64,000 bases of DNA from Pseudarthrobacter oxydans (GTDB lineage: Bacteria > Actinomycetota > Actinomycetes > Actinomycetales > Micrococcaceae): the NCBI RefSeq assembly GCF_013314975.1, contig NZ_JABTYH010000014.1, positions 47,562 through 111,561 of the forward strand, written 5' to 3'. Shown one piece after another: positions 45,765 through 54,166 of this stretch. Both the position numbers and the translations under genes were made by a program. Each line of letters begins with the position of its first letter. Position 1 is the stretch's first letter. Below the pieces are notes generated by a model, which saw only the letters and a list, made by a program, of their open reading frames with translations, was not told the DNA's origin and did not search any database.

Positions 45765-46538
45765 ATGACCACCATCCAGCGCACCGCCGTCCTCACCGGG
45801 GCAACCTCGGACCGGGGCATCGGCATCACCACAGCCCGCCGCTACGCCAGCCAGGGCTGGGCGGTGGTGATCCTGGACCTCGACGGCGAGAAGTCCGCCA
45901 AGGTCGCGGCGGAAATCGGCAACGACTTCAACGTCCCCGCCTTCGGCCACGAGGTCGACGTCGCCAATGAAGCATCCGTCACGGCAGCCCAGGCTGCTGT
46001 CGCCGCCGAGGTCGCCTCGGGCAACCTGCCGCCGGTGGGAGCACTGGCCAACATCGCCGGCATCACCTCGCCGGTTCCCTTCCTGGAAACCACCCTGGAG
46101 CTCTGGCACAAGGTCATGGACGTCAACGCCACCGGCACCTACCTGGTGACCAAGGCATTCCTGCCGGCCATGATCGATAACGGCTGGGGCCGGATCGTGA
46201 ACATGTCATCGGTCTCCGCCCAGCGCGGCGGCGGCGTGTTCGGCAAGGTCCCCTACTCCGCCGCCAAAGCCGCCATCCTGGGCTTCACCAAGGCGCTGGC
46301 CCGCGAGCTCGGCACCACCGGCGTGACCGTCAACGCCATCACCCCCGGGGCAGTGGACACCAACATCCGCGTGGGCAGCACCGAGGAGCAGGAGGCCGCC
46401 ATCAACGCCGGCATTCCGCTGGGCAGGAACGCTACCACCGAGGAAGTAGCCGCGGTGATCACGTTCCTTTCCTCCGAGGATTCGGCCTACCTCACCGGCA
46501 CCACCATCGACATCAACGGCGGCAGCCACATCCACTGA
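45765..46538 (+). CDS. Short-chain dehydrogenase/reductase
   Basis: NAD(P)-dependent oxidoreductase of 257 residues. The cofactor motif reads TGATSDRGIG, slightly expanded from TGxxxGIG. Catalytic residues lie in MSSVSAQRG (Ser) and PYSAAKAAI (Tyr, Lys). The C-terminal DINGGSHIH is typical of polyol dehydrogenase-type SDRs. ATG 45765 follows AAGGAGCACATC. In known pathways D-threitol dehydrogenase is an SDR next to an erythrulose kinase, as here. Confidence 0.92.
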   Translation: MTTIQRTAVLTGATSDRGIGITTARRYASQGWAVVILDLDGEKSAKVAAEIGNDFNVPAFGHEVDVANEASVTAAQAAVAAEVASGNLPPVGALANIAGITSPVPFLETTLELWHKVMDVNATGTYLVTKAFLPAMIDNGWGRIVNMSSVSAQRGGGVFGKVPYSAAKAAILGFTKALARELGTTGVTVNAITPGAVDTNIRVGSTEEQEAAINAGIPLGRNATTEEVAAVITFLSSEDSAYLTGTTIDINGGSHIH

Positions 46539-46583
46539 CAGTCCGGTCCGGCCCGCTAAGGACCACACGGCAGAGAGCTCAAC

Positions 46584-48332
46584 ATGACGAAAATCTTCAA
46601 TGACCCCTCGGACTTCGCCGAGGAGGCCCTCGCAGGGTTCTGCGACATCCACTCCGGCCTGGTGCGCCAGGTGACCGGCGGTGCCGTGCGGCGCTTCCGG
46701 CCGGTGCAGCCCAAGGTGGCTGTCCTTGCCGGCGGCGGGTCCGGGCATTACCCGGCTTTCGCGGGCCTCATCGGAACAGGATTCGCCGACGGCGCCGTGG
46801 TGGGCAACATCTTCACGTCCCCTTCGGCGCAGCAGGCGTACGCCGTGGCCAAGGCAGCGGAGTCCGGAGCCGGCGTCGTCTTCACCTACGGAAACTACGC
46901 CGGAGACGTCATGAACTTCGGCATGGCCAGCGAACGCCTGGCGGCGGAGGGCATCGCCGTGGACAAGGTCCTGGTGACCGACGACATCGCCAGCGCCCCG
47001 CCGTCGGAATCGGAGAAGCGCCGCGGCATCGCCGGTGACTTCACCGTTTTCAAGGTCATGGGCGCCGCCGCCGAGGCCGGCGCGGACCTCGCCGAGGTGG
47101 TCCGCCTCGGCCGGAAGGCCAACGACCGCACCCGCACCATCGGCAGCGCGTTCTCCGGCTGCACCTTCCCCGGCGCGGAAACGCCGCTGTTCTCCCTGCC
47201 CGAGGGCCAGATGGGGCTAGGGCTGGGCATCCACGGAGAGCCCGGACTGTTCGACACGGACCTGCCGCCGGCCAAGGCGCTGGGGGAAGAACTCGTGGGA
47301 CGCCTGCTGGCGGAAACCCCGCCCGGAGCAGGCAACCGGATTGCGGTCATCCTCAACGGTCTGGGATCCACCAAGCATGAGGAACTGTTCGTGCTCTGGG
47401 GAACCGTGGCCCCGCTGCTCCGGGAAGCCGGGTACACCCTGGTGATGCCGGAAGTTGGAGAACTCGTCACCAGCCTGGACATGGCTGGGGTTTCGCTCAC
47501 GGTGACCTGGCTGGACGGGGAGCTGGAACCGCTGTGGCTTGCCCCGGCGGACACGCCCGCCTACCGCCGCGGCAACGCCGTCCGGGAAGGCGGGCCCGTG
47601 GCGGACGGGGGAACGTCCGACGTCGAGGCGACGTCCGCCCCGTTCGTCGCCACCGGCCCCTCCCGGGATTACGCCACCGCCTGCCTTGCTGCGCTGGAGG
47701 CCACGCAGGCCCTCCTGGACGAGGCCGAGGAACGGCTCGGCAGGATGGACGCAATCGCCGGTGACGGCGACCACGGACGCGGCATGGTGCGCGGGATTGA
47801 CGCTGCCACGGCCGCTGCTTCCGCCGCTCTGGGGCAGGGGGCCGGAGCCGGCGATGTGCTCGCATCCGCCGGTGATGCCTGGGCCGATAAGGCAGGCGGG
47901 ACGTCCGGCGTCCTGTGGGGAGCCGGACTTCGGGCTTTCGGCGAAGCTGTGGGCAACAGCGCGGCACCGGAGCCCGGACAGCTCGCGGCGGCGGTCAGGG
48001 CCTTCGCGGACCGGATTGTGCAGCTGGGCAAAGCCGAGACAGGCGACAAGACCATGGTGGACGCATTGCTGCCGTTCGCATCATCCTTCGCCGGCCTGGT
48101 GGCGGCAGGCGCGGAACCGGCGCGGGCGTGGGAGGACGCCGCACGCGCCGCGACGGCGGCAGCTGAGGCGACGGCCGGCCTGCTGCCCCTCAAGGGCCGG
48201 GCGCGCCCGCTGGCCGAAAAGAGCCTGGGCACACCGGACCCCGGAGCAACCTCGCTGGCCATGATCTTCACCATCATGGGTCCGCACCTCACCGCCGCCG
48301 CGTCCCGGGAAACCGTTGGAGTGCGGCAATGA
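46584..48332 (+). CDS. Dihydroxyacetone-kinase-family kinase (DhaK-DhaL fusion)
   Basis: Single-chain ATP-dependent kinase of 582 residues. The DhaK domain (about 1-325) has GGGSGHYPAFAG and GIHGEPG, whose His binds the ketose covalently. The DhaL domain (about 365-575) has AIAGDGDHGRGM and GDKTMVDAL. This architecture is shared by dihydroxyacetone, erythrulose and apulose kinases. The neighbouring RpiB-type isomerase and split transketolase point to erythrulose or apulose rather than dihydroxyacetone. Its stop overlaps an in-frame ATG of the next gene. Confidence 0.93.
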   Translation: MTKIFNDPSDFAEEALAGFCDIHSGLVRQVTGGAVRRFRPVQPKVAVLAGGGSGHYPAFAGLIGTGFADGAVVGNIFTSPSAQQAYAVAKAAESGAGVVFTYGNYAGDVMNFGMASERLAAEGIAVDKVLVTDDIASAPPSESEKRRGIAGDFTVFKVMGAAAEAGADLAEVVRLGRKANDRTRTIGSAFSGCTFPGAETPLFSLPEGQMGLGLGIHGEPGLFDTDLPPAKALGEELVGRLLAETPPGAGNRIAVILNGLGSTKHEELFVLWGTVAPLLREAGYTLVMPEVGELVTSLDMAGVSLTVTWLDGELEPLWLAPADTPAYRRGNAVREGGPVADGGTSDVEATSAPFVATGPSRDYATACLAALEATQALLDEAEERLGRMDAIAGDGDHGRGMVRGIDAATAAASAALGQGAGAGDVLASAGDAWADKAGGTSGVLWGAGLRAFGEAVGNSAAPEPGQLAAAVRAFADRIVQLGKAETGDKTMVDALLPFASSFAGLVAAGAEPARAWEDAARAATAAAEATAGLLPLKGRARPLAEKSLGTPDPGATSLAMIFTIMGPHLTAAASRETVGVRQ

Positions 48333-48349
48333 ACGCTGAAGGAAAGACC

Positions 48350-48820
48350 ATGGGACTGAGACTGGTTGTAGGCGCTGACGAAGCGGGGGTGGACTACAAG
48401 GACAAGGTCCTTGAGGACCTCCGCCAGGATCCCCGGGTGAGCGAAGTGATCGATATTGGAGTCAACCGTTCCGACGCGCCGGATGACTTCACCAGGCCGT
48501 ACCCGTACGTGGGAATCGCGGCGGGCGAGATGATCAGGGACGGAGCCGCGGACCGGGCCATCCTCTTCTGCGGCACCGGAATCGGTGTGGCCATCGCGGC
48601 GAACAAGGTGGAAGGCATCAGGGCCACTGCGGCGCACGATTCCTTCTCCGTGGAACGCTCGGTCCTGTCCAACGACTGCCAGGTGCTGACCATGGGCCAG
48701 CGCGTGGTGGGCATCGAACTCGCGCGCCGGCTCGCCAGGGAATGGATCGGCTACACCTTCGACCCGGCGTCCGCCTCCGCGGGCAAGGTCAAGGTCCTCA
48801 CGGACTTCGAAGCCTGTTAG
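48350..48820 (+). CDS. RpiB/LacAB-family sugar-phosphate isomerase
   Basis: Aldose-ketose phosphate isomerase of 156 residues. VGADEAGVDYKDKVLEDL replaces the usual RpiB opening, as in D-erythrulose-4-phosphate isomerases. FCGTGIGVAIAANKVEGIRA keeps the active Cys loop, and DCQVLTMGQRVVG is conserved. ATG 48350 has GAAGGAAAG well placed. ATG 48329, overlapping the kinase stop, is in frame and also has a good ribosome site. It probably isomerises the kinase product. Confidence 0.9.
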   Translation: MGLRLVVGADEAGVDYKDKVLEDLRQDPRVSEVIDIGVNRSDAPDDFTRPYPYVGIAAGEMIRDGAADRAILFCGTGIGVAIAANKVEGIRATAAHDSFSVERSVLSNDCQVLTMGQRVVGIELARRLAREWIGYTFDPASASAGKVKVLTDFEAC

Positions 48821-48866
48821 GTCCTGGTCTTCTGGTACGTCTTGCCACGCTGCAGGAAGGATCACG

Positions 48867-49145
48867 ATGGAGAGTTACCGGTTGAGCGACTGGTGCCGCC
48901 TGATCGGCATCCCGGTGGAGGTCCGCAAGGACTTTGAGCTGGTCCGGTCAGGCGCGGTGGACGATGCCATGGAAGATTCTTCAGCCCTATGGATCGCCGC
49001 GGATGCTTCCGGCGGCAGGGCGCTTTTCGCGGCTGCGGAAGGCTACGAGGTGTGGATCCGGCCCCGGGAGCTGGAGGGAAGGCTGTGCTACAAGATGGCC
49101 GCTGCCCTGCGGCCACTTCCTGCCGGTGCCGCAGGCCGGGCCTAG
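48867..49145 (+). CDS. Hypothetical small protein at the end of the catabolic operon
   Basis: Unrecognised protein of 92 residues starting at ATG 48867 after GCAGGAAGGATCACG. It is rich in aromatic and charged residues (YRLSDWCRLIGIPVEVRKDFELV) with no signal peptide. It may be the last gene of the operon. No function is assigned. Confidence 0.6.
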   Translation: MESYRLSDWCRLIGIPVEVRKDFELVRSGAVDDAMEDSSALWIAADASGGRALFAAAEGYEVWIRPRELEGRLCYKMAAALRPLPAGAAGRA

Positions 49146-49198
49146 CCGCTGGGGGCCGGGGGCTGTGTTTGCAGGCGGCCTGTTCCTACACTGGGGTG

Positions 49199-49639
49199 AT
49201 GATCACAGTCGCTGGAAGCGTGGAAACCACATTGTCCGCCGAGAAGGCCTTTGCCTTTTTGAGCCAGTTCGAGAACACCCCCAAGTGGGATCCCAACACT
49301 CCTGTCATGGATAAAGTCACGCCGGGGCCGGTGGCCGTGGGGCACAAATACAACGCCGAAGCCGAGTTCCGGGGCAAGCGGCAAAGCCTGGTCTACGAGG
49401 TCATCGAGCTGAAGGACAACCACATCAAGCTGCGCGGCGAGAACAAAACCGTCATCTCCTTCGATTCCATCGACGTCACCCCCAACGGGGCCGGCTCGGT
49501 GGTGAAGTACACGGCCGAGTTCAGCATCAAGGGACCCGCCAAGATCATCCAGCCGCTCCTGAAGCCGGCCTTCATGTCGCTCCGGGATCCGGCACTGAAC
49601 GGGATCCGGGACACGCTTAACTCGCTGGCCGCAGCCTGA
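49199..49639 (+). CDS. SRPBCC-fold (polyketide cyclase/START-like) protein
   Basis: Protein of 146 residues with the SRPBCC ligand-cavity pattern: VETTLSAEKAFAFLSQFENTPKWDP at the start and a final long helix (IQPLLKPAFMSLRDPALNGIRDTLNSL). ATG 49199 or GTG 49196. No gene neighbour reveals its ligand. Confidence 0.85.
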   Translation: MITVAGSVETTLSAEKAFAFLSQFENTPKWDPNTPVMDKVTPGPVAVGHKYNAEAEFRGKRQSLVYEVIELKDNHIKLRGENKTVISFDSIDVTPNGAGSVVKYTAEFSIKGPAKIIQPLLKPAFMSLRDPALNGIRDTLNSLAAA

Positions 49640-49800
49640 CGGCTTCGAAGAACTCCCGGAGCTCCCGGCGGGGGTCCGCCTCCAGCCGGGGCTCCTCGTC
49701 CAGGATCATCGTGGCCCGCAACGCACCGTACTCCGGCGGACTGTTCCTGAGCGTGGGTGGGCGTCTGTCATGGTTGACACCATAAGCCTTCCCCGGAGGT
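49618..49800 (-). other. Short coding-like stretch, possible gene remnant
   Basis: Reading leftwards, one frame is open through this stretch and ends at TAA 49618-49620. Its last 35 residues (LRATMILDEEPRLEADPRR and ELREFFEAVRLRPAS) look protein-like. No good start codon is seen, except an internal TTG or ATG giving about 30 residues. It overlaps the 3' end of the SRPBCC gene. It may be a decayed gene or chance. Confidence 0.25.
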
Positions 49801-49821
49801 GGTCCGGAATGCTCCCGGCGC

Positions 49822-50112
49822 CTACATGGATAGGCCGGGTCCCCGTGGGCCGGTGTGTGCCTGGACCAGGGGAGAGCCGCTCAACGGTGCCCGGGCCGGC
49901 AGGCCTGCTTCGACGCAATGCTCGTTGACCGCCTGCGCCAGTGCGTCACGGTCCGTGACGGGAAGCCCCGCCAGCCCGGCGCTGTAGTCCCTGATGGCCT
50001 GTTCCGAGGCGTCGCCGCCCAAGGCCAGGTGCGCCAGCCACAGCCGGTCCAGGTCCAGGCCATGTTCCAGTATCACCGCGCCAATCAGGGCCTGCTGGTC
50101 CACCTCGTCCAT
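49822..50112 (-). CDS. Hypothetical small protein
   Basis: Protein of 96 residues from ATG 50112 (a longer reading starts at 50148). Acidic, helical N-terminal region (MDEVDQQALIGAVILEHGLDLDRLWLAHLALGG) and a Gly/Pro-rich tail. No motif recognised. Confidence 0.5.
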   Translation of the reverse strand: MDEVDQQALIGAVILEHGLDLDRLWLAHLALGGDASEQAIRDYSAGLAGLPVTDRDALAQAVNEHCVEAGLPARAPLSGSPLVQAHTGPRGPGLSM

Positions 50113-50399
50113 CGTCCGTCCGTCCCCTCGGGAGAGTAGTTCTCCCAAGGGTTTCGGAGCGCGCCCGCTGTTGGATGGGGTGGGTAGTGGTGTTTGTCAG
50201 GCAGGCTGGGCGGCAGGCTCCCGGACTGGCTGGGCGGCAAGCTCCCGCGCCCGTCCGGCAAGCCAGCGTGCGCTCTCTTTGGGGGATCCGCTCCTGGGTG
50301 CGCGAGCTCTGCCGTTCAGCGCCACCCGCTGCGCGCCTTGGCTGCCCAGCGGCAGTTCCTTGAGGCATCGCTGCGAAGCCTGGTGGCTTTGTATCGACC
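50113..50399. other. Region with a duplicated 20-bp segment, no clear gene
   Basis: GGCTGGGCGGCAGGCTCCCG at 50204-50223 recurs with one change at 50228-50247. Open frames here have poor composition or no start, so none is called. Confidence 0.5.
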
Positions 50400-50699
50400 C
50401 TAGGACTCACACTCCTTGCAGTACTTCCTGCCGTCCTTTTCCCTGGCGAGCTGGCTGCGATGGTGCACCAGGAAGCAGGACATGCAGGTGAACTCGTCGG
50501 CCTGGACCGGCACCACCTGGATCAGCAGCTCCTCGTTGGACAGGTCCGCCCCGGGCAGTTCGAAGCTGTCCGCGAGCTCGGTCTCGTCGACGTCGGCAAT
50601 GGCCTCCCTTCGGCCCGACTTCTCGGTTTTCAGCTCCTCGAAGCCGCTGTTTGGCTCTTCCTCGGGCGTCACCCGGGGAGCGTCATAGTCAACTGACAT
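50400..50699 (-). CDS. DUF4193 family protein
   Basis: Actinobacteria-specific protein of 99 residues. An acidic N-terminal half is followed by a zinc-ribbon-like C-terminus with CMSC and, 20 residues later, CKEC. This is the DUF4193 pattern. ATG 50699. Function unknown; divergent from the TetR gene. Confidence 0.88.
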   Translation of the reverse strand: MSVDYDAPRVTPEEEPNSGFEELKTEKSGRREAIADVDETELADSFELPGADLSNEELLIQVVPVQADEFTCMSCFLVHHRSQLAREKDGRKYCKECES

Positions 50700-50784
50700 T
50701 GGTGCGTTCTCCTGTCGGCTGGATGCAGTTCATCCTGAACAGAGCAACAACAGAACGGGGGCTTCGGATATTCCCCACCAATTT

Positions 50785-50806
50785 GTAGGTAGACTGACCT
50801 ACCTAC
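50785..50806. promoter_or_regulatory. TetR-family operator, perfect inverted repeat
   Basis: Eight-base arms GTAGGTAG and CTACCTAC with six bases between. It lies 24 bp before the TetR start and 85 bp from the divergent DUF4193 start. Autoregulation by the adjacent TetR protein is expected. Confidence 0.85.
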
Positions 50807-50829
50807 TCTGTGTCTATGAAGGAGGCCTT

Positions 50830-51438
50830 TTGTCCGCCAGGAATAACGTTGCGCACACACCTGCGCCGCCGAAGCGTCCGGCCCGCGCGCTGCTGCTTGA
50901 CGCTGCGGCGCGGCTCTTCTATGCGCAGGGCGTGGCCGCCACCGGCATCGACACCATCACCACCGAAGCCGGTGTGGCCAAGAAGAGCCTCTACAACAAT
51001 TTTGCTTCCAAGGCCGAGCTGGTGGCGGCGTACCTTGAGGCCCGGCATGCGGAATGGCTGGGGCTGTACAGCAGGCGGCTGGAGGAGGCCAGGGATCCGC
51101 GCGAGCGGGTGCTGGCCGTTGTTGACGCCTATGCGGACCATGCCAACGCCGCCTACCCCAACGGGTTTCGTGGATGCGGACTGCTTAATGCGGCAGCGGA
51201 ACTGCCGGCAGGTGCGCCGGGGCGGCTGGCGGTCCGGAAGCACAAGGAAGAGGTTGAGGCGCTCCTGTCACGGCACGTGGCCGAGCTGCTCCCGGCGGGC
51301 GATGGCCGCGCCGCAGGACTGGCTCGGCAGCTGGCCTTCCTCCTGGAGGGTGCCATGGCCCGGGCCGGGCTTGAGGGCAATGACGCGTGCCTGAAAGAAT
51401 GCCGGACCATCGCTGCCCGGCTGCTGGCGGACGTGTGA
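50830..51438 (+). CDS. TetR-family transcriptional regulator
   Basis: Regulator of 202 residues. N-terminal helix-turn-helix at about 20-65 (LFYAQGVAATGIDTITTEAGVAKKSLYNNF). TTG 50830 has GGAGG four bases upstream. It overlaps the EamA gene by four bases (GTGA), so it probably controls that exporter through the operator at 50785. Confidence 0.92.
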   Translation: MSARNNVAHTPAPPKRPARALLLDAAARLFYAQGVAATGIDTITTEAGVAKKSLYNNFASKAELVAAYLEARHAEWLGLYSRRLEEARDPRERVLAVVDAYADHANAAYPNGFRGCGLLNAAAELPAGAPGRLAVRKHKEEVEALLSRHVAELLPAGDGRAAGLARQLAFLLEGAMARAGLEGNDACLKECRTIAARLLADV

Positions 51439-52421
51439 AACCGGCGGCCGGTTCGGCCAACGCGCCGCTCTGGGGCGCTTTGTGCGTGGTGGCGGCTTCC
51501 GTGCTGTGGGGCACCACAGGCACTGCTGCCACGTTTGCGCCGTCCGTGAGCCCGCTGGCCGTCGGCGCGGTGGCCATGGGAATCGGGGGCCTGCTGCAGG
51601 CGCTGTACGCCACCAACGCAATGACCGGGCAGTGGCCGGGCCTGCTGGACCGCTGGCGTTTGGTGGCCCTGGGCGCGGCGGCGGTGGCCGTCTATCCGCT
51701 GGCCTTCTACAGCTCCATGCGGCTTTCAGGCGTGGCGGTGGGAACGGTGGTGTCCATCGGTTCCGCGCCGGTGGCAGCCGCGCTCATCGAGCGCTTCGCC
51801 GACGGCAAACACCTCACCCGCCGGTGGATGGCGGGAGCCCTGCTCGGCGTCTCGGGCGCTGCCCTGCTGTCCTTCGCCGGGCACGCGCCGGCCGGTTCCC
51901 CGGGCGGTTCCTGGACATCCCTGGCCGGGATTGCCCTGGGGCTACTGGCTGGCGCCACCTATGCCTTGTATTCCTGGGCAGCCCACCGCCTGATCGGAGG
52001 CGGGCTGTCATCGCGGGCGGCCATGGGGGCAGTCTTTGGTCTCGGCGGACTGCTGTTGATGCCCGTGCTGGCAGTCACCGGCCGGCCCCTTGTTGAGTCA
52101 TGGGTCAATTTCTCGGTGGGCGCCTACATGGCCCTGGTGCCGATGTTCGCCGGGTACGTCCTCTTTGGATGGGGCCTGGCCAGGATCCGGGCCAGCACCG
52201 CCACCGGGATTTCCCTGCTTGAAACGGTGGTGGCCGCTGGTCTGGCGGTCCTGGTGGTGGGGGAGCGGTTGCCGCCGCATGGCTGGCTTGGCGCCGCCGT
52301 CGTCCTTTTCAGCCTCTTTGTCCTGACGCCGGGGCGGTCAGCCCGCGGGCCGCTCCGGTCCCCTTCTTCGCCCGGGAAAAAACTTGCCCAGCAGCAGGCC
52401 GGTGCCCAGCCCCACGAGTGA
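51435..52421 (+). CDS. EamA/DMT-family transporter
   Basis: Ten-segment drug/metabolite transporter of 328 residues with two EamA repeats (SVLWGTTGTAATFAPSVSP in the first, GLLAGATYALYSWAAHRLI in the second). GTG 51435 overlaps the TetR stop. The C-terminal tail is polar and overlaps the convergent DUF3040 gene. Substrate unknown. Confidence 0.9.
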   Translation: MKPAAGSANAPLWGALCVVAASVLWGTTGTAATFAPSVSPLAVGAVAMGIGGLLQALYATNAMTGQWPGLLDRWRLVALGAAAVAVYPLAFYSSMRLSGVAVGTVVSIGSAPVAAALIERFADGKHLTRRWMAGALLGVSGAALLSFAGHAPAGSPGGSWTSLAGIALGLLAGATYALYSWAAHRLIGGGLSSRAAMGAVFGLGGLLLMPVLAVTGRPLVESWVNFSVGAYMALVPMFAGYVLFGWGLARIRASTATGISLLETVVAAGLAVLVVGERLPPHGWLGAAVVLFSLFVLTPGRSARGPLRSPSSPGKKLAQQQAGAQPHE

Positions 52422-52637
52422 AAGCCCCAGGGCCAGGAGGGCAACAATGCGGCCGCTGGCGCCGGCGATGAGCAGCGCCAGCCCGGTCAGGCCCGCGAGG
52501 GCACCGAAAAATAGGTCCGCCCTGAACCGGGGCGCGGGGTAGCCGGAGAGCAGCTCCATGGCCAGGTGGGGGTCGTCGGCGATCAGCCCCAGCTCCAGCT
52601 CCTTGAGCAGCCGCCGTTCCTCTTCGGACATTGGCAT
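52338..52637 (-). CDS. DUF3040 membrane protein
   Basis: Protein of 99 residues. N-terminal MSEEERRLLKELELGL is the DUF3040 signature, followed by two membrane segments near 42-60 and 63-84. It overlaps the EamA 3' end by 84 bp in convergent orientation. Confidence 0.85.
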   Translation of the reverse strand: MPMSEEERRLLKELELGLIADDPHLAMELLSGYPAPRFRADLFFGALAGLTGLALLIAGASGRIVALLALGLSLVGLGTGLLLGKFFPGRRRGPERPAG

Positions 52638-52794
52638 GGGATGCCCCTGGTTTCCGGGTAAAAGGGATATCGGTATTGACGCTAGGACTCCTGTGCCGTG
52701 GCGTCAAGAGCTCCGGTGACGGCACTCGAAGCATCGATTCTGGACGTCGTCCTGGCCCTGCCGTGGCACCCCGGTGAGGTCCGCGGAGGGGTGG

Positions 52795-53841
52795 TTACCG
52801 CCGTCGGAGTTCCGCGAACTCAAGCGAGGGGACGATGGCGCCCGCGTCCCGCTCCACGAAGTTGGTACCTGGTGGCACCACGTCATCAATGGCGTCGAGG
52901 ACGGACTCGCTGAGCCGGACCTGCGAGGCCTGCACGTAGGCCCGCAGGTGCTCCTCGCTGCGGGGGCCGATAATCACGCTGCTGATGGCCGGGTGCGTCA
53001 GGGCGAAGCCGACGGCAAGGTCCACCAGCGACAGTTCCAGCTTGTCGGCCAGCCGCGCCAGGGCATCGGCGGCCAGGAGCTTCCGCTCGCTGGCGGGACC
53101 GGTCATGTCGTAGCGGCCCGGGAGCGAGTGGACCCGGGTGGGCGCCTTCCCCGGTTCAGGGGAGAAGCTGCCGGACAACCAGCCTCCGGCCAGGGGACCG
53201 TACGCCAGGACCCCCAGCCCGTATTGCTGGGCGATGGGCAGCACGTCGCGTTCGGTGCCGCGTACCAGCATGGAGTACGGCACCTGGTTGCCCAGCGGCG
53301 GAATCAGGTGGTTGGTGGTGGCCAGCCACTGCGCCTCCACCAGTTGCGCTGGTGTGAAGACGGAGGTGCCGTAGTAGAGGATCTTGCCCTGCCGGATCAG
53401 GTCGTTGAGCGTGGTGATGGTTTCCAGCACGTCGGTGTTGTAGTCCGGCCGGTGCGCCTGGTACAGATCAATCCGGTCCGTCTGCAGCCGCCGGAGGCTG
53501 CCCTCCACAGCCTGGGTGATCCAGCGGCGCGAGTTCCCGGAGTGGGCCGGGTTGGGGCTCATCTGGCCGTGGAACTTGGTGGCCAGGAAAATGTCGTCGC
53601 GGCGCCCGCGAAGTGCGCGGCCCACCACCTGTTCGGATTCACCCTGGGAGTAGACGTCCGCGGTGTCGACGGCGGTGATCCCGGCATCCAGCGCCGCATG
53701 GATGATGCGGATGCTTTCCTCAGCCCCGGTCGGGGCGCCGTGCGGGCCGCCGTTGCCTTCGCCGAAGTTCATGGTTCCCAATGTGAGTGGGCTGACGGGG
53801 GTACCCGACCGCCCAAACACCCGCAGTTCACTGAGGCTCAT
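52795..53841 (-). CDS. Aldo/keto reductase
   Basis: NADPH-dependent oxidoreductase of 348 residues. The catalytic set is seen in DTADVYSQGESE (Asp, Tyr), ATKFHGQ (Lys) and YQAHRPD (His). The C-terminal VIIGPRSEEHLRAYVQA binds cofactor. ATG 53841 is used; 53868 adds nine residues. Confidence 0.93.
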   Translation of the reverse strand: MSLSELRVFGRSGTPVSPLTLGTMNFGEGNGGPHGAPTGAEESIRIIHAALDAGITAVDTADVYSQGESEQVVGRALRGRRDDIFLATKFHGQMSPNPAHSGNSRRWITQAVEGSLRRLQTDRIDLYQAHRPDYNTDVLETITTLNDLIRQGKILYYGTSVFTPAQLVEAQWLATTNHLIPPLGNQVPYSMLVRGTERDVLPIAQQYGLGVLAYGPLAGGWLSGSFSPEPGKAPTRVHSLPGRYDMTGPASERKLLAADALARLADKLELSLVDLAVGFALTHPAISSVIIGPRSEEHLRAYVQASQVRLSESVLDAIDDVVPPGTNFVERDAGAIVPSLEFAELRRR

Positions 53842-54166
53842 CCCGGTCTCCTTCCGCCGCGCTGCCACGCGTCCCCTCGACCGTCACGAGGCTACACAGC
53901 TTCCCGGAAGCAGGGCAGACGTACGCCATAGTCCTTAGCTTTTCGTCGCACGGGGTAACGCGGCTGCCCGGGATGACGAATTGTGGCGGCCGCGTGCAAC
54001 CTTGGGAGTGTGGACTTGCCCGCGCCTGTAATCCCGGGCCTGGTTTCGTCTGTGCGCCGCCCTGCAATAATCTGAACCAATCGGTTGTGCGCGGGGGTGC
54101 AGGCGCCCGGTGCAACAGGCAGCACTGTAAGTTCGGGCGGCATCACACCAGACGAGGCGGACACGC
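53842..54166. other. Intergenic region between aldo/keto reductase and malQ
   Basis: Divergent promoters are expected in this 325-bp stretch. No LacI-type operator like that at 59811 was seen, and no gene. Confidence 0.5.

Noticed and set aside
49946..50410. Minus-strand open frame of 154 codons
   Set aside because: Low-complexity Arg/Gly/Pro composition, overlaps another small gene and lacks a ribosome site.
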